Origin: Acidobacteriota bacterium | Lineage (GTDB): Bacteria > Acidobacteriota > Terriglobia > Bryobacterales > Bryobacteraceae | Direction of reading: 5' to 3' | Length of the DNA: 64,000 bases | Assembly: GCA_016185425.1 (NCBI GenBank) | Contig: JACPNQ010000032.1 | Span: forward strand, 62,001 to 126,000 | Part shown: piece after piece, positions 26,978 through 36,714 of the stretch | How the letters are laid out: the number at the start of each line of letters is the position of its first letter | Numbering within the stretch: the stretch's first letter is position 1 | Notes under the pieces: generated by a model | Told to the model about the DNA's origin: nothing | Seen by the model: the letters and a program-made list of their open reading frames with translations, nothing else | Databases searched by the model: none | Program-made: the position numbers and the translations under genes

Positions 26978-27087
26978 CAAACGCGCCGGTATTCGGCAGC
27001 GCGAGCATAATCCGGTCGCTTGTCTTCATCCCATTTCGCGACGACAGGATCGTCATCACATAGCAAGCCGATGGTACGATCAGGCTG

Positions 27088-27687
27088 ATGGCGCCCGTTA
27101 AGGTCGACCACGGCAAAGTCCGGGAGTTCAAGGATGCCGGGAGTTTTTACAAGTGGCTCGGCAAGCACCACGACAAGGAAGATGAGATCTGGATCAAGAT
27201 CCACAAAGTGGATTCGGGGCTCAAATCGATCACCCCCAAGGAAGCCATCGACGTCGTGCTCTGCTGGGGCTGGATCGATGCTGTGCGCAAGGGGTTCGAC
27301 GACAAGAGCTATCTGCAGCGCTTCACGCCGCGCGGCAGGAAGAGCACCTGGAGCCAGATCAATGTCGACAACGTCGCCCGGCTAGTCGAGGAAAACCGGA
27401 TGACCGAGCACGGGCTCAGGGAGGTCGAAGCCGCCAAGTCCGACGGGCGCTGGAACCGTGCATACAAGAGCGGCAAGGACATGAAGATCCCCGGCGATCT
27501 CCAGGCCGCCATCGACGCCGAGCCTAAGGCCAGGGGAATGCTCGAGAAACTCAGCGCGCAGAACCGCTTCGCACTGGCCTTTCGGACCCACAACATGAAG
27601 ACTGAAGCCGGGCGGAAGAAGAAGATCGAGGCCTTCGTCGAGATGCTCAAGCGAGGCGAGACGATCTACCCGCAGCCGAAGAAATGA
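27088..27687 (+). CDS. YdeI/OmpD-associated family protein
   Basis: This 199-residue cytosolic protein matches the YdeI family (COG4430). It has WLGKHHDKEDEIWIKIHKVDSG, then the family core EAIDVVLCWGWIDAVRKGFDDKSYLQRFTPR, then SQINVDNVARLVEENRMT. The C-terminal part is basic with the KTEAGRKKKIEAFVEML pattern. Function is undefined in the family. It converges on the ThuA-domain gene with 23 bases between stops and no clear hairpin. Confidence 0.85.
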   Translation: MAPVKVDHGKVREFKDAGSFYKWLGKHHDKEDEIWIKIHKVDSGLKSITPKEAIDVVLCWGWIDAVRKGFDDKSYLQRFTPRGRKSTWSQINVDNVARLVEENRMTEHGLREVEAAKSDGRWNRAYKSGKDMKIPGDLQAAIDAEPKARGMLEKLSAQNRFALAFRTHNMKTEAGRKKKIEAFVEMLKRGETIYPQPKK

Positions 27688-27710
27688 GCGCAACCCCACC
27701 TGCTGGCGTG

Positions 27711-29123
27711 TCAGGGCTGCGGATTCAGCAATGCCAACTGCCGATAACCATTGAAAGTGAACGCAAGAGTCGCCGGGAACGTGGTCCCCGGTGGCATCTG
27801 GACGTTTACCTGATAGAGCCCAACCCATCCAGGGGCGAGGCCGCTGAAAAGGATCTTCGCCGCCGCGCCATTGATCTCGACCACCGGCTGCGCGGTGGTC
27901 ACCTGCAAGTCGCCGCCCGGCTGCACCGGGCCGAGCCCGGTGGCCCACAGCGTCGCCCACTCGCGAGTCGTGGTAACGGTGAAGACACCTGGTGTGGCGG
28001 TCGCCGCCCCAAGCCGCGCGCCAACGGTGCCGGATGGACCGCCGCCGGCCGCACTCAATTCCAGGTCGAAATGCGGGCCTGCGCAGAATGGCAATCCCGC
28101 GCAGCCGCGGGGCTCCAAATCGAGTGGGACATAGGCATTGATCTGCGAAGGCGAAGCGTAGAGCAGCGGCGCCATCACTCCGTTCAGTTTGACAGTCGTG
28201 CCAGCGAGCTTGTACGGCAGACGGCGTGCGTCCGCGGCGAACGTCGCTCCCGCAGTCAGGTTCGTTCCGAACAGCGTGATCAACGACCCCGCCGAGATCG
28301 TCATCCGCGGCCGAAAACTGGCGCTGTTGGCGATGCCGTCTGGCACAAACGAGGGCCGATTGGGCGGGCGTGGCGTGGCATCGCCATCGGCTTGGCCGGT
28401 GAGCCACAGCATCGCTTCGAGCAGCATCTTCGTGAAGCGGGGGTCGCGCCATGTGCTCTCGAAGTGACCGAGCGCTGTATAGAAGCTGCGCCCCTCGCCA
28501 AAATAACGGCACCAGGCAAGCGGAAAATCCTCCGTGCCCGGGTTCACACCTGGTGCCGCCATATCCGCGGAATGCGCGTCCAGCGTGAGCAGCACGCGCA
28601 CGCGGTCGCGCGAAAACTCACGAAACTGATAGATCTCATCCAAAATCGCGAAACCCGGCGGGAGGTGTGCCGTCGCCGGGTGCGTGGGGTCTTCGACGTC
28701 GAGTGTCATTTGCTGGACCCACGGATGCCCGTTAAAGCGTGCACCGATCAGATCACCGTATTCGGGCCAGGTGTAGAAGGTATCGGTGGCGCTGTGGACG
28801 CCGCCGAATCCCTTGCCGGCACGAACGAAATTCAGTAAATCCTGTTTCTGGGATTCAGCAATCGGCAACTCGCCGCTGGTGAACAACAGTACCGCATCGA
28901 AGCTGCTCAGAGTGGCGGCGTTCAGCATCGCCAGGTCCTCAGTCGCCACGATCTCGATGCGGCCGCTCTCCCTCGCGGTTTCCCGGAGCACTGCAATCGA
29001 GATGGGGAGCACGTCGTGACGGTAACCGGCGGAATGCGTGACGTAGAGGACGCGCTTAGGCTGGCCGGCCAATGTTGCCGCTAGAAAAAGTCCGAGCGAG
29101 AGCAGTCGCCACAGCCGTCTCAT
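27711..29123 (-). CDS. Secreted ThuA-domain protein with Solibacter-type C-terminal domain
   Basis: This 470-residue protein has a signal peptide and then a ThuA-like glutamine-amidotransferase fold (about 24-240). The fold shows RVLYVTHSAGYRHDV, GFGGVHSATDTFYTWPEYG and RSFYTALGHFESTW. The second half (about 265-470) matches the Solibacter-described C-terminal domain TIGR03437: GSLITLFGTNLTAG, MAPLLYASPSQINAYVPLDL, WATGLGPVQPGG and LYQVNVQMP. The ThuA fold is linked to carbohydrate metabolism. The C-terminal domain has no known function but is strongly lineage-specific, which helps place the organism. Confidence 0.88.
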   Translation of the reverse strand: MRRLWRLLSLGLFLAATLAGQPKRVLYVTHSAGYRHDVLPISIAVLRETARESGRIEIVATEDLAMLNAATLSSFDAVLLFTSGELPIAESQKQDLLNFVRAGKGFGGVHSATDTFYTWPEYGDLIGARFNGHPWVQQMTLDVEDPTHPATAHLPPGFAILDEIYQFREFSRDRVRVLLTLDAHSADMAAPGVNPGTEDFPLAWCRYFGEGRSFYTALGHFESTWRDPRFTKMLLEAMLWLTGQADGDATPRPPNRPSFVPDGIANSASFRPRMTISAGSLITLFGTNLTAGATFAADARRLPYKLAGTTVKLNGVMAPLLYASPSQINAYVPLDLEPRGCAGLPFCAGPHFDLELSAAGGGPSGTVGARLGAATATPGVFTVTTTREWATLWATGLGPVQPGGDLQVTTAQPVVEINGAAAKILFSGLAPGWVGLYQVNVQMPPGTTFPATLAFTFNGYRQLALLNPQP

Positions 29124-29158
29124 GAGACAGTTTCATGCTAACAATCGCGAGCGGGAAG

Positions 29159-29771
29159 TCAGATGACATCGAGGTTACGCCCGAAACTCCGCAACGTTCG
29201 CTGTGACCCAATCCAGGAACAGCCGTGCCGGTCTTCCTGTGACCTCCCGGACCCTTCACGCCACGCTTCGTCTGGCGAGAGCTCCTCGATGCGTAGCGAA
29301 CGGCCAATCACGCTGCCAATCGTGGAAGTCTGCTCGTATTGGCCCAGGGATTGCGGCCCGGTCAGGACATATTCCCTTCCGGCATGTCCATCCTCGGATA
29401 GCGCGCGGACTGCCACCGCGGCGATGTCACGCTCGTCGATCGGAGTTGTAGGAGCGGCGAGATACGGCCAGCGCACGACATCGCCGGCCGAATCTGAGGT
29501 CCCCAAAAGTGCCTGGCATCTAACGCGAACATCCCCGGCCGCAAAAACGTCCATTCGAGTCCCGGCGTCTCAATTATCCGCCCGATACCTTCGGCCAGTT
29601 TCCGGGAAGGATTGGGCTGTTGGAAGAAGGGGTGCGGCGTTTGAGTGGCGCTGAGAGAAATACCACGCGCCGTGCGTGCTTGGCGATCCGCGCCAGGGCT
29701 GGAGCCCCGGCGGCCGACGGGGCGGTCCACACCAGAAATACCGTATCGATGCCGTTTCCATCGCTCAGGTC
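29159..29771 (-). pseudogene. NmrA-like NAD(P)-binding protein remnant with two frameshifts
   Basis: Three minus-strand frames join into one protein of the NmrA/SDR-a type. DGNGIDTVFLVWTAPSAAGA to VVFLSAPLK occupies about 29771-29640. HPFFQQPNPSRKLAEGIGRIIE to WTFLRPGMF and DARHFWG occupies about 29646-29500. DVVRWPYLAAPTTPIDERDIAAV to REYVLTGPQSLGQYEQ runs from about 29497 on. The frame changes near 29640 and 29500. The N-terminal glycine-rich nucleotide loop is absent because another remnant begins there. The gene is almost certainly dead. Confidence 0.8.
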
Positions 29772-29930
29772 CATGCTGCCCTGGGAAACAAGGATCGCGC
29801 TCTGAACTGCATCGAGCAAGCATGCATGAATCGCAATGGCTCTCTGTCGGCCTTGACACAGGATTATCGCCTCGATCCTCTCCGAACCGCGCAACAGTAT
29901 CGGAAGGTTATGGCACAGGTCGGAATCTAA
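29754..29930 (+). pseudogene. C-terminal tail of a TPR-type regulatory or kinase protein (fragment)
   Basis: Read on the plus strand, this gives IAQVHAALGNKDRALNCIEQA, then RLDPLRTAQQYRKVMAQVGI and a stop. The pattern GDKDRA...WLEKA...RFDPLRSDPRF...L...VG is the common tail of large acidobacterial TPR proteins fused to kinases or winged-helix domains. No upstream part is present; the preceding bases belong to the broken NmrA gene on the other strand. I read it as a remnant left by a rearrangement. Confidence 0.55.
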
Positions 29931-29972
29931 TCGCTTGCATAAAGGGTAAATGAAGACGTACACTGTTATCGG

Positions 29973-29982
29973 TTATCGATAA
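29973..29982. promoter_or_regulatory. Palindrome before the PadR gene (candidate operator)
   Basis: TTATCGATAA is a perfect ten-base palindrome ending six bases before the PadR start codon, preceded by a partial repeat (TTATCGG). A weak promoter (TTGCAT, 18 bases, TACACT at 29959-29964) lies just upstream. PadR regulators usually repress their own operon from such a site, but I have no direct evidence for this one. Confidence 0.4.
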
Positions 29983-29987
29983 GAGCT

Positions 29988-30320
29988 ATGAAGCCGAATG
30001 ATCTCGTCCAAGGTACTCTGGGTCTGCTGATCCTAAGACTCCTCGCCTTAGAACCCATGCACGGTTGGGCTCTTTCCCAACGTCTCAAACAAATGTCAAA
30101 GGATGTTCTGCAGGTCGGTCCTGGTTCCTTGTACCCGGCGCTTCACAAACTGGAACAGGAAGGCTGGATTACGTCGGAATGGTTGATCAGTGACACCCGG
30201 CGGCGTGTCAAGTTTTACTCTCTAACCAAAGAGGGCCGGAAGCAGTTGGAGTCCCAGAGCGCCGATTGGAAACGCTTGTCCAGAGCCATCTCCGCGATCG
30301 TCCTTCCCGCCCGAGGTTGA
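29988..30320 (+). CDS. PadR-family regulator (acidobacterial type)
   Basis: This 110-residue winged-helix protein opens with DLVQGTLGLLILRLLALEPMHGWAL. It has the recognition region VLQVGPGSLYPALHKLEQEGWI and the wing SDTRRRVKFYSLTKEGRKQL. These are hallmarks of the short PadR proteins that accompany ADOP permeases in Acidobacteria (TIGR03433-like). The ADOP gene starts five bases after its stop, so it probably represses its own operon until a ligand is bound. The ligand is unknown. Confidence 0.93.
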   Translation: MKPNDLVQGTLGLLILRLLALEPMHGWALSQRLKQMSKDVLQVGPGSLYPALHKLEQEGWITSEWLISDTRRRVKFYSLTKEGRKQLESQSADWKRLSRAISAIVLPARG

Positions 30321-30325
30321 CTCTT

Positions 30326-33007
30326 ATGCGCTGGTTTAGAAAACTACGCCTTCGCTTTCAATCGCTATTCAATCGTTCGCGCGCGGAAAGGGATCTCGAA
30401 GACGAGTTGCGCGACTATCTCGACCGTGAAATGGAGCAGGCGATTGCTGCGGGATCTTCGCCCGAAGAAGCGAAGCGGCGTGCACTGTCCAGCCTGAACG
30501 GCGCGGAACGGCTCAGGGAGGAGTGTCGCGACGTGCGTGGCGTCCGGTGGTTGGAAGATAGTATTAGCGACATACGATTTGCAGTTCGTACACTTCGCAA
30601 AGCACCGGCATTTACAGTCACCGTTGTTGCCGCCATGGCCTTCTGTATTGGCGTCAACACCGCCATCTTCTCGGTAGTCGACACCGTGCTCTTCCGGCCA
30701 CTGCCTTTTCCAGAACAAGAGAGGTTGGTCGCGGTCACCGAGGGCGTTCCGGGCTTGGGCTTTCCAGTCCTGCCTTTTTCCTGCCCCGACTATCTCTTTG
30801 TCTCCGCTAACAACCGATCCTTTGCCGCGACAGGCACCTATCGCACCCAATCCTATGAGATCTCCGGAGCGGGACAGCCACGGCGAGTGGGCGGCGCGCG
30901 GCTGACCGCTTCGCTGTTTCAGGTCCTAGGAATCTCGCCCACAGTTGGCCGGGCATTTACACAAGAAGAAGACGATCGTTCAAAGCGGGTCGCCGTCCTC
31001 ACCAATGGATTCGCGCAGAGTGCCTTCGGTGCACCAGAGCAGGCGCTCGGCCGCACGATTCTTCTTGACCGGACTCCGTACACCGTCATCGGCATCATGC
31101 CGCCGTCCTTTTCTTTTCCGATACGCGGATCGCGATTCAATGGCGATCCGGCAGATGTATTTGTTCCGGTTTCTTGGACTAACGATGACCGGCAACAGAA
31201 TGTGAGCAACTTCGACTACAGCATGGTCGCCCGTTTGAAGCCAAACGTGACCATGCAACAGGCAAGCACGGAGGTGCATGGCCTGCTCCAGCGCGTCGTG
31301 GAAGACTATCCGCAGAAGCTAAGACAGGCTCTCCGGCAGATGCCGAATTTTTCTCTGGAATCGCGCACTATTCCGTTTCGCGAGGAGTTTACCGGTGATG
31401 CGCAGCGCCCGCTGTTGCTGCTGCTGGCTGCGGTGGGTGTCCTACTTCTGATCGGATGCGCTGACGTCGCGAATCTGATGTTCAGCCGCATGGTGGGACG
31501 TCAGAGGGAATTCGCACTCAGAACTGCCCTGGGCGCGAGCGGCTGGCGTCTCGCTCGCCAAGCGATAACGGAAGGTCTCGTTCTTTCGGTTGCGGGCGGC
31601 GCAATCGGGTTCTGCGTCGCATCTTGGGCTTTGCCGCTGCTAATCCACTTCGCGCCCGACAACCTTCCCCGCTTGAGCGAAATCGGCTTGAACTGGCGGA
31701 TGATGGCTTTTGTGGCAGTCGTCACATTGGCGATGCCTCTCGTGTTCTGTCTCGGGCCGCTCGCAAGCACCCTTCGCTCCGCTCTCTTGAATCAGCTTCG
31801 CGGCGAAGGGCGAGCGGCCACGCAAGGCAGGCGTCAACGCCTGTTCATGTCCGCGGCCGTCGTGGTCCAATTCAGTCTCGCCTTCCTCCTGCTGACTACC
31901 GCGGGACTGCTCATCCGGAGCTTGATTAGATCAACCGAAGCCACCCCGGGATTTCGGCCGGAGAACGTGATCAGCGCGCGGATCGCGTTGCCGAAGGCGG
32001 CCTACAAGACACCTGGCGAGATCGCCGGTCTCTTCAATCGCTTACTGGATCGGCTTAGTACTCTTCCCGGCGTTCGGCAAACCGGTGCGATATCAGACCT
32101 GCCGATGGGATCCTCTTCGAACGTAGTTATTTCCATGGAAGGTCGCGGTAAGGAAACGGAGAGAGTCGATATGCTCTTCTGCTTCGGCAATGCGCTCGAT
32201 TCGCTTGGTGTCTCGCTGCTGCGAGGCCGCCTGCTGCGGCCTGACGACCAAGTCGGAAAAGTACAGGTTGCTGTGGTCTCCGAGGCGCTAGCCAAACGAG
32301 TCTGGCCGCATGACGATCCCATCGGCAGGCGTTTCCGATTCGGTGTCGACGTTCCGAATAACAACGAGCCATGGTTAACCGTAGTTGGCGTGGTGGCGGA
32401 TGTGAAGGCACGGCTTACCAGCAATTCTCCTCGTCTGCTGCTGTTTACGACCCCGATGGATTGGGTCAACACGATGAATGTAGTCGTCCGTACTTCAGGT
32501 GATCCACTCTTGCTGGCGGCGTCAATCCGGCGGGAGATAACCGTGCTCGATCCCAGTCTTCCTATGGAGAGAATGGAGACACTCGATCAAGTCCTGGAGG
32601 AGTCGTTATCCGCCGAGCGTTTTCGGACTTGGCTGCTGGTTTGCTTTGCCGTCGCTGCCCTGCTGTTGGCCGCGCTGGGCATCGCTGGATTGCTCGCCTA
32701 CAATGCTGCGCAACGCACGCAGGAGTTTGGCGTGCGCATGGCTCTGGGTGCAAGTCGCCGCGACCTCTTTGTTCTGGTCTTCCAGCACTGTTTGCGATTA
32801 TGCGCCACAGGGATTGTAGTCGGGCTGGCGGCATCCATCGTCGCGACGCGAGCTATCTCCGCTCTTCTCTACGAGACCAGCCCGCTTGATCCTGGAACCT
32901 TCATTGCTGTGCCTTTGATCCTGATTCTCGTTGCGCTCGGAGCCGCACTGTTTCCCGCTTGGCGTGTGGTTCGCACAAATCCAATCACGGCCCTAAGAGC
33001 TGAATAG
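30326..33007 (+). CDS. Acidobacterial duplicated orphan permease (ADOP, FtsX-type)
   Basis: This 893-residue permease consists of two tandem MacB-like halves in one chain. A cytoplasmic helical N-terminus (about 1-80, RSRAERDLEDELRDYLDREMEQA) is followed by a first helix (APAFTVTVVAAMAFCIGVNTAIF) and periplasmic domain. A triple-helix block near 390-480 leads into the second half, which ends at DPGTFIAVPLILI and RTNPITALRAE. ADOPs lack a linked ATPase and their substrates are unknown. I use the ATG at 30326, five bases after padR. The regulator-permease pair is a standard unit in this phylum. Confidence 0.93.
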   Translation: MRWFRKLRLRFQSLFNRSRAERDLEDELRDYLDREMEQAIAAGSSPEEAKRRALSSLNGAERLREECRDVRGVRWLEDSISDIRFAVRTLRKAPAFTVTVVAAMAFCIGVNTAIFSVVDTVLFRPLPFPEQERLVAVTEGVPGLGFPVLPFSCPDYLFVSANNRSFAATGTYRTQSYEISGAGQPRRVGGARLTASLFQVLGISPTVGRAFTQEEDDRSKRVAVLTNGFAQSAFGAPEQALGRTILLDRTPYTVIGIMPPSFSFPIRGSRFNGDPADVFVPVSWTNDDRQQNVSNFDYSMVARLKPNVTMQQASTEVHGLLQRVVEDYPQKLRQALRQMPNFSLESRTIPFREEFTGDAQRPLLLLLAAVGVLLLIGCADVANLMFSRMVGRQREFALRTALGASGWRLARQAITEGLVLSVAGGAIGFCVASWALPLLIHFAPDNLPRLSEIGLNWRMMAFVAVVTLAMPLVFCLGPLASTLRSALLNQLRGEGRAATQGRRQRLFMSAAVVVQFSLAFLLLTTAGLLIRSLIRSTEATPGFRPENVISARIALPKAAYKTPGEIAGLFNRLLDRLSTLPGVRQTGAISDLPMGSSSNVVISMEGRGKETERVDMLFCFGNALDSLGVSLLRGRLLRPDDQVGKVQVAVVSEALAKRVWPHDDPIGRRFRFGVDVPNNNEPWLTVVGVVADVKARLTSNSPRLLLFTTPMDWVNTMNVVVRTSGDPLLLAASIRREITVLDPSLPMERMETLDQVLEESLSAERFRTWLLVCFAVAALLLAALGIAGLLAYNAAQRTQEFGVRMALGASRRDLFVLVFQHCLRLCATGIVVGLAASIVATRAISALLYETSPLDPGTFIAVPLILILVALGAALFPAWRVVRTNPITALRAE

Positions 33008-33158
33008 TGCGCACAAATTGACGGCTGTTGGTCAGCATCGCGAACCGTTGGTCGAGGACCGCATCACTGCTCAGATGGACTCGGTCCTCTCCGCGGAGGG
33101 AAGCGCCCTGCAAGTCGGAAAACAAAATAACACCCGCTACAGCGGCCCGCTCCACAAT

Positions 33159-34214
33159 TCAACGACAGCCCGTAGCTCCCGCAGCCAGCCTCCGCGTAAC
33201 GTCAGCAGCCGGAAGCTCAACACAACCGCTCGCATTTTGGCCGCACCAGAGAGGGGAGAACCCATCATCGCCAAGACTCTCGGCCCTTGCCCGCAAGGGC
33301 GCAACCGCCGACCCAGCCAACGGAAACGCAGGTGCCGCACTATTCATCGGACCTAGTTCTCTCATGATGCGGTTCACGATTCCGCGCGCCGGCCGTCCGG
33401 AGAAAATGTTCGTCAACGCCGTGTGCCGCGCCGCTTCGCTCTTCAGCGCCGCACGGTGAAAAGACGTCGTTGTCACTTCCGGGCATAGCAGGTAAGCGGT
33501 CCCGATTTGTACCGCGGCCGCGCCCAACGCCATCGCCGCCGCAACTCCCGCCGCATCTGCGATACCACCCGCGGCAATCACCGGGATTTTCACTTTGCCG
33601 ATGATTTGAGGCAACAGCGCGAATGTCCCAACCTGCGTTGTCACATCTTCAGTTAGAAACATGCCGCGATGTCCACCCGCCTCAAGTCCTTGGGCAATGA
33701 TGGCGTCAACGCCGTGCCCCTCCAGCCACTGCGCTTCTTCCACGGTTGTTGCCGAAGCGAGAGTAGTGCAGCCCGCGGCCTTCACCCGCGATAGCAGGCG
33801 ATCGGAAGGCAGTCCAAAATGAAAGCTCACCACCGGTGGCTTGAGCTGCGCAAGCAAGTCCGCCGCCTCTTCGCCGAACGGGGCGCGCAACGCCCCGCTG
33901 GGAATTGCATTCGCCGGAATCCCATACTCTTCGTAGTACTTGAAAAGCGTTGCGCGCCATGCGGCATCCCGCTCGGGATCGAGTTCGGGCTGCGTGTGGC
34001 AAAAGAAATTCACATTAAACGGCCGATCCGTTTGGGCCCGTATCGTGGACAGTTCCGAGCGTATGTCGGCGAGACTCAGCATCGCGCACGGCAACGATCC
34101 GAGCCCCCCGGCGTTGGATACCGCAATCGCTAATGCGCTACCTTGGACGCCCGCCATCGGCGCCTGTATGATCGGGTGCTCGATTCCCAAACGCTCGTGG
34201 GACCAATCACTCAT
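33159..34214 (-). CDS. Nitronate monooxygenase (NPD family)
   Basis: This 351-residue flavin TIM-barrel protein starts MSDWSHERLGIEHPIIQAPM, the usual FMN-binding opening, and contains the family marks AGGIADAAGVAAAMALGAAAVQIGTAYL and the catalytic-region motif AQGLEAGGHRG. It oxidises nitronates or related carbanions with oxygen; enoyl-reductase relatives share the fold. The ATG at 34212-34214 overlaps the end of the upstream ADOP by eight bases, so translation may be coupled. The link between the two functions is not obvious. The 151 bases downstream of its stop hold no recognisable gene. Confidence 0.88.
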   Translation of the reverse strand: MSDWSHERLGIEHPIIQAPMAGVQGSALAIAVSNAGGLGSLPCAMLSLADIRSELSTIRAQTDRPFNVNFFCHTQPELDPERDAAWRATLFKYYEEYGIPANAIPSGALRAPFGEEAADLLAQLKPPVVSFHFGLPSDRLLSRVKAAGCTTLASATTVEEAQWLEGHGVDAIIAQGLEAGGHRGMFLTEDVTTQVGTFALLPQIIGKVKIPVIAAGGIADAAGVAAAMALGAAAVQIGTAYLLCPEVTTTSFHRAALKSEAARHTALTNIFSGRPARGIVNRIMRELGPMNSAAPAFPLAGSAVAPLRARAESLGDDGFSPLWCGQNASGCVELPAADVTRRLAAGATGCR

Positions 34215-36645
34215 ACCGCAGCGCCACAATCGGATCGACGCGCGTTGCTCTCCGCGCCGGGATGTAGCAGGCGGCCAGAATCACAACGGTGAGGACCAGT
34301 GCCGTGATCGCGAACGTGGCCGGATCAAAGGAGTCGATACCAAACAGAAGCTGCCGAAGCAGCCGCGTAAGCGCGAACGCGCCCGCCGCGCCGAACCCGA
34401 CTCCAATCAATCCAATCGTCATCCCCTGGCTGAGAACCATCCACAGAACGTCGGACGATCCCGCGCCGATCGCCATGCGGATGCCGAACTCCTGCGTCCG
34501 CTGCGCCACCGTATAGGCCATCACGCCATAAATCCCAACAGCCGCCAGCGCCAGCGCGATTAGCGAAAACAAGCTCAGCAACACCGTCAGGAAGCGAGGC
34601 CGCGTCGTCGCCGCGTCAATCACTTCGGACATCAATCGCACTTGCGCTACCGGAAGCGTGGGGTCCAGTTGAAAGATCTGCGCACGCACCGTGCCCACAA
34701 TCGACCGCGGATCGCCCGGCGTCTTCACCAGCAGATAGATATTGCGAACGCCATCGGCCTGCACATACGGGAAGTAAACTTCCGTTCCTGTCGGCTTGTC
34801 CACGCCGGCATTTTTCACATCCGCCGCCACGCCGGCAATGGTGCGCCAACGGTCGTTTCTACCGCGTCGCAGGCGCCGCCCGATCGGGCTCTCATTCCCA
34901 TAGAATGCCCGCGCCATCGTCTGGTTGATGACAACGGCCCCAGGCGCATCGGTCCCGTCGCGCGCGTCCAGCGCTCGGCCTTCGATAATCGGCACGCGCA
35001 TCATCTCGAAGTACCCGGGCCCTACGCCCTGGTAGAAGCTGACGTTCGCGTCCGGCCCGCCCGGCTTCTTTACATATCCTTCAATATCGGTATCGTCGGC
35101 ATTCAACGGACGCAGCGGAGGCAGCCCCGTCGCCAACGAGGCGGCTTCCACGCCGGGAATGGCCTGCACGCGTTCCACCAGCCGACTCCACAACTGCCGC
35201 ACATCCGCCGGTTTCTGCAATTGCGTCTGGGACATCGCCAGCCGCATCGTGATCACGCGAGCCGGGTCCAACCCGATATTTACCTGCTGCAGCTTCCAGA
35301 ACGTACGGACCATCAACCCGGCTCCGACCAGCAGAATCAACGCAAGCGCCAACTCACTCACCACCATCGCGCGCCGTAGCCAATGCGCTCCCGCCGTGGC
35401 GGTGGTGCGCCCCGTCCCGCTCTTGAGTGCTGTGTGGGCATCGCCCGCGAACTGCGCCAGTGGCGCCAGGCCAAAGAGGATTCCGGTCAGCAGGCTGGCG
35501 GCGAGCGTGAAGAGCAGCACGCGCCAGTCCATCGTGATCTCGGCCGCGCGCGGGATGCTGCCCTGGTTGAACGCAAGCATCAATTGCAGCGCGCCCCATG
35601 CCACGGCAAGACCTGTAACCGCCCCAAGCGCGGCCAGACACAGTCCTTCAATCAGGCATTGCCGCGCGAGCTCCCAGATAGTGGCGCCAATGGCCTTGCG
35701 AATGGCCATCTCGTGGTGGCGGGCTTCCGCGCGGGCCAGCAGCAGATTACCGACGTTCACGCACGCAATCAGCAGCACAAAGCCAACCGCCGCCAGCATC
35801 ACCAGCATTGCCGGCTTCACGTTGCCGACGATCTCATCGTGGTACGGAAAGGCCACCAGCGTGTGAAACTTCGTATCGAAGGAATGGTTGTTCGGACTCC
35901 TATGCTCTTCCTGCTCCACCATAATCCGCTGGAACTCCTCGCGGGCGCGGCCGATGCTGCCGCCGGGCTTAAGCCGCCCCACCACATTCTGGAAATGGCT
36001 GGCGCGGCCGCCGGGGCTGGCCGGGTTGATCTGCTGCGGGTACCAAAGTTCGGGCGGATCGACCTCACCGGGCGGAAACGCAAATCCGGCCGGCATCACG
36101 CCCAGGATGGTTACAGTAAGGCCATTGACCTTTGCCGTCTGATTGAGGATATTGCGGTCGCCCCCGAACGCGCGTTTCCACAAGCCATCGGAGATGACCA
36201 TAGTCGGAGGAATACCCGGGCGGTCGTCGTCGGGAATGATGTACCGGCCGAGCTGGGGCCCAACGCCGAGCGCCGGCATCAGCCCGCCGGTGATGCTCGC
36301 CGCGGTGACGCGAACAGGCTCCGAGTTCCCGGACAGATTTACCCCGGTAAGCGTATACGCATCGAGCGACTCCCACGACGTCGTCAGCCGCCGCAAGTCG
36401 AGAAGCTCGGGCGTAGACATCCAGAACTTCCGGAATCCGCCGCTGCTGCCGTAGGTGGGGAACTCCGTGTAGACGCGGACCAGCCCCTGCGGCTCCCGGA
36501 ACGGCAGCGGCCGGAACAGCACCGCGTCAACGACAGTGAAGATCGCGGTGTTGGCTCCGATCCCCAGCGCCAGGCAAAGGATCGCGGCGAAGGTAAAGCC
36601 CGGCGACTTCAGAAGCGAACGAACGGCGTAGCGCAGATGGCCCAT
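34207..36645 (-). CDS. Acidobacterial duplicated orphan permease (ADOP), without cytoplasmic N-terminal domain
   Basis: This 812-residue protein has the duplicated FtsX/MacB architecture. The first helix is at about 14-36 (FTFAAILCLALGIGANTAIFTVVD), with a mid-protein helix block around AMLVMLAAVGFVLLIACVNVGN. The C-terminal block is GIYGVMAYTVAQRTQEFGIRMAIGAGS to VILAACYIPARRATRVDPIVALRYE. Unlike the ADOP at 30326 it lacks the roughly 80-residue helical N-terminus and has no PadR gene next to it. Its last codons overlap the nitronate monooxygenase start. No substrate can be assigned. Confidence 0.93.
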   Translation of the reverse strand: MGHLRYAVRSLLKSPGFTFAAILCLALGIGANTAIFTVVDAVLFRPLPFREPQGLVRVYTEFPTYGSSGGFRKFWMSTPELLDLRRLTTSWESLDAYTLTGVNLSGNSEPVRVTAASITGGLMPALGVGPQLGRYIIPDDDRPGIPPTMVISDGLWKRAFGGDRNILNQTAKVNGLTVTILGVMPAGFAFPPGEVDPPELWYPQQINPASPGGRASHFQNVVGRLKPGGSIGRAREEFQRIMVEQEEHRSPNNHSFDTKFHTLVAFPYHDEIVGNVKPAMLVMLAAVGFVLLIACVNVGNLLLARAEARHHEMAIRKAIGATIWELARQCLIEGLCLAALGAVTGLAVAWGALQLMLAFNQGSIPRAAEITMDWRVLLFTLAASLLTGILFGLAPLAQFAGDAHTALKSGTGRTTATAGAHWLRRAMVVSELALALILLVGAGLMVRTFWKLQQVNIGLDPARVITMRLAMSQTQLQKPADVRQLWSRLVERVQAIPGVEAASLATGLPPLRPLNADDTDIEGYVKKPGGPDANVSFYQGVGPGYFEMMRVPIIEGRALDARDGTDAPGAVVINQTMARAFYGNESPIGRRLRRGRNDRWRTIAGVAADVKNAGVDKPTGTEVYFPYVQADGVRNIYLLVKTPGDPRSIVGTVRAQIFQLDPTLPVAQVRLMSEVIDAATTRPRFLTVLLSLFSLIALALAAVGIYGVMAYTVAQRTQEFGIRMAIGAGSSDVLWMVLSQGMTIGLIGVGFGAAGAFALTRLLRQLLFGIDSFDPATFAITALVLTVVILAACYIPARRATRVDPIVALRYE

Positions 36646-36714
36646 GATTGGATAGTACGACCTGCAACCGAATCCGTTCCATCAGATTGTTCAAAGATCC
36701 GCTTGGCATCCGAG

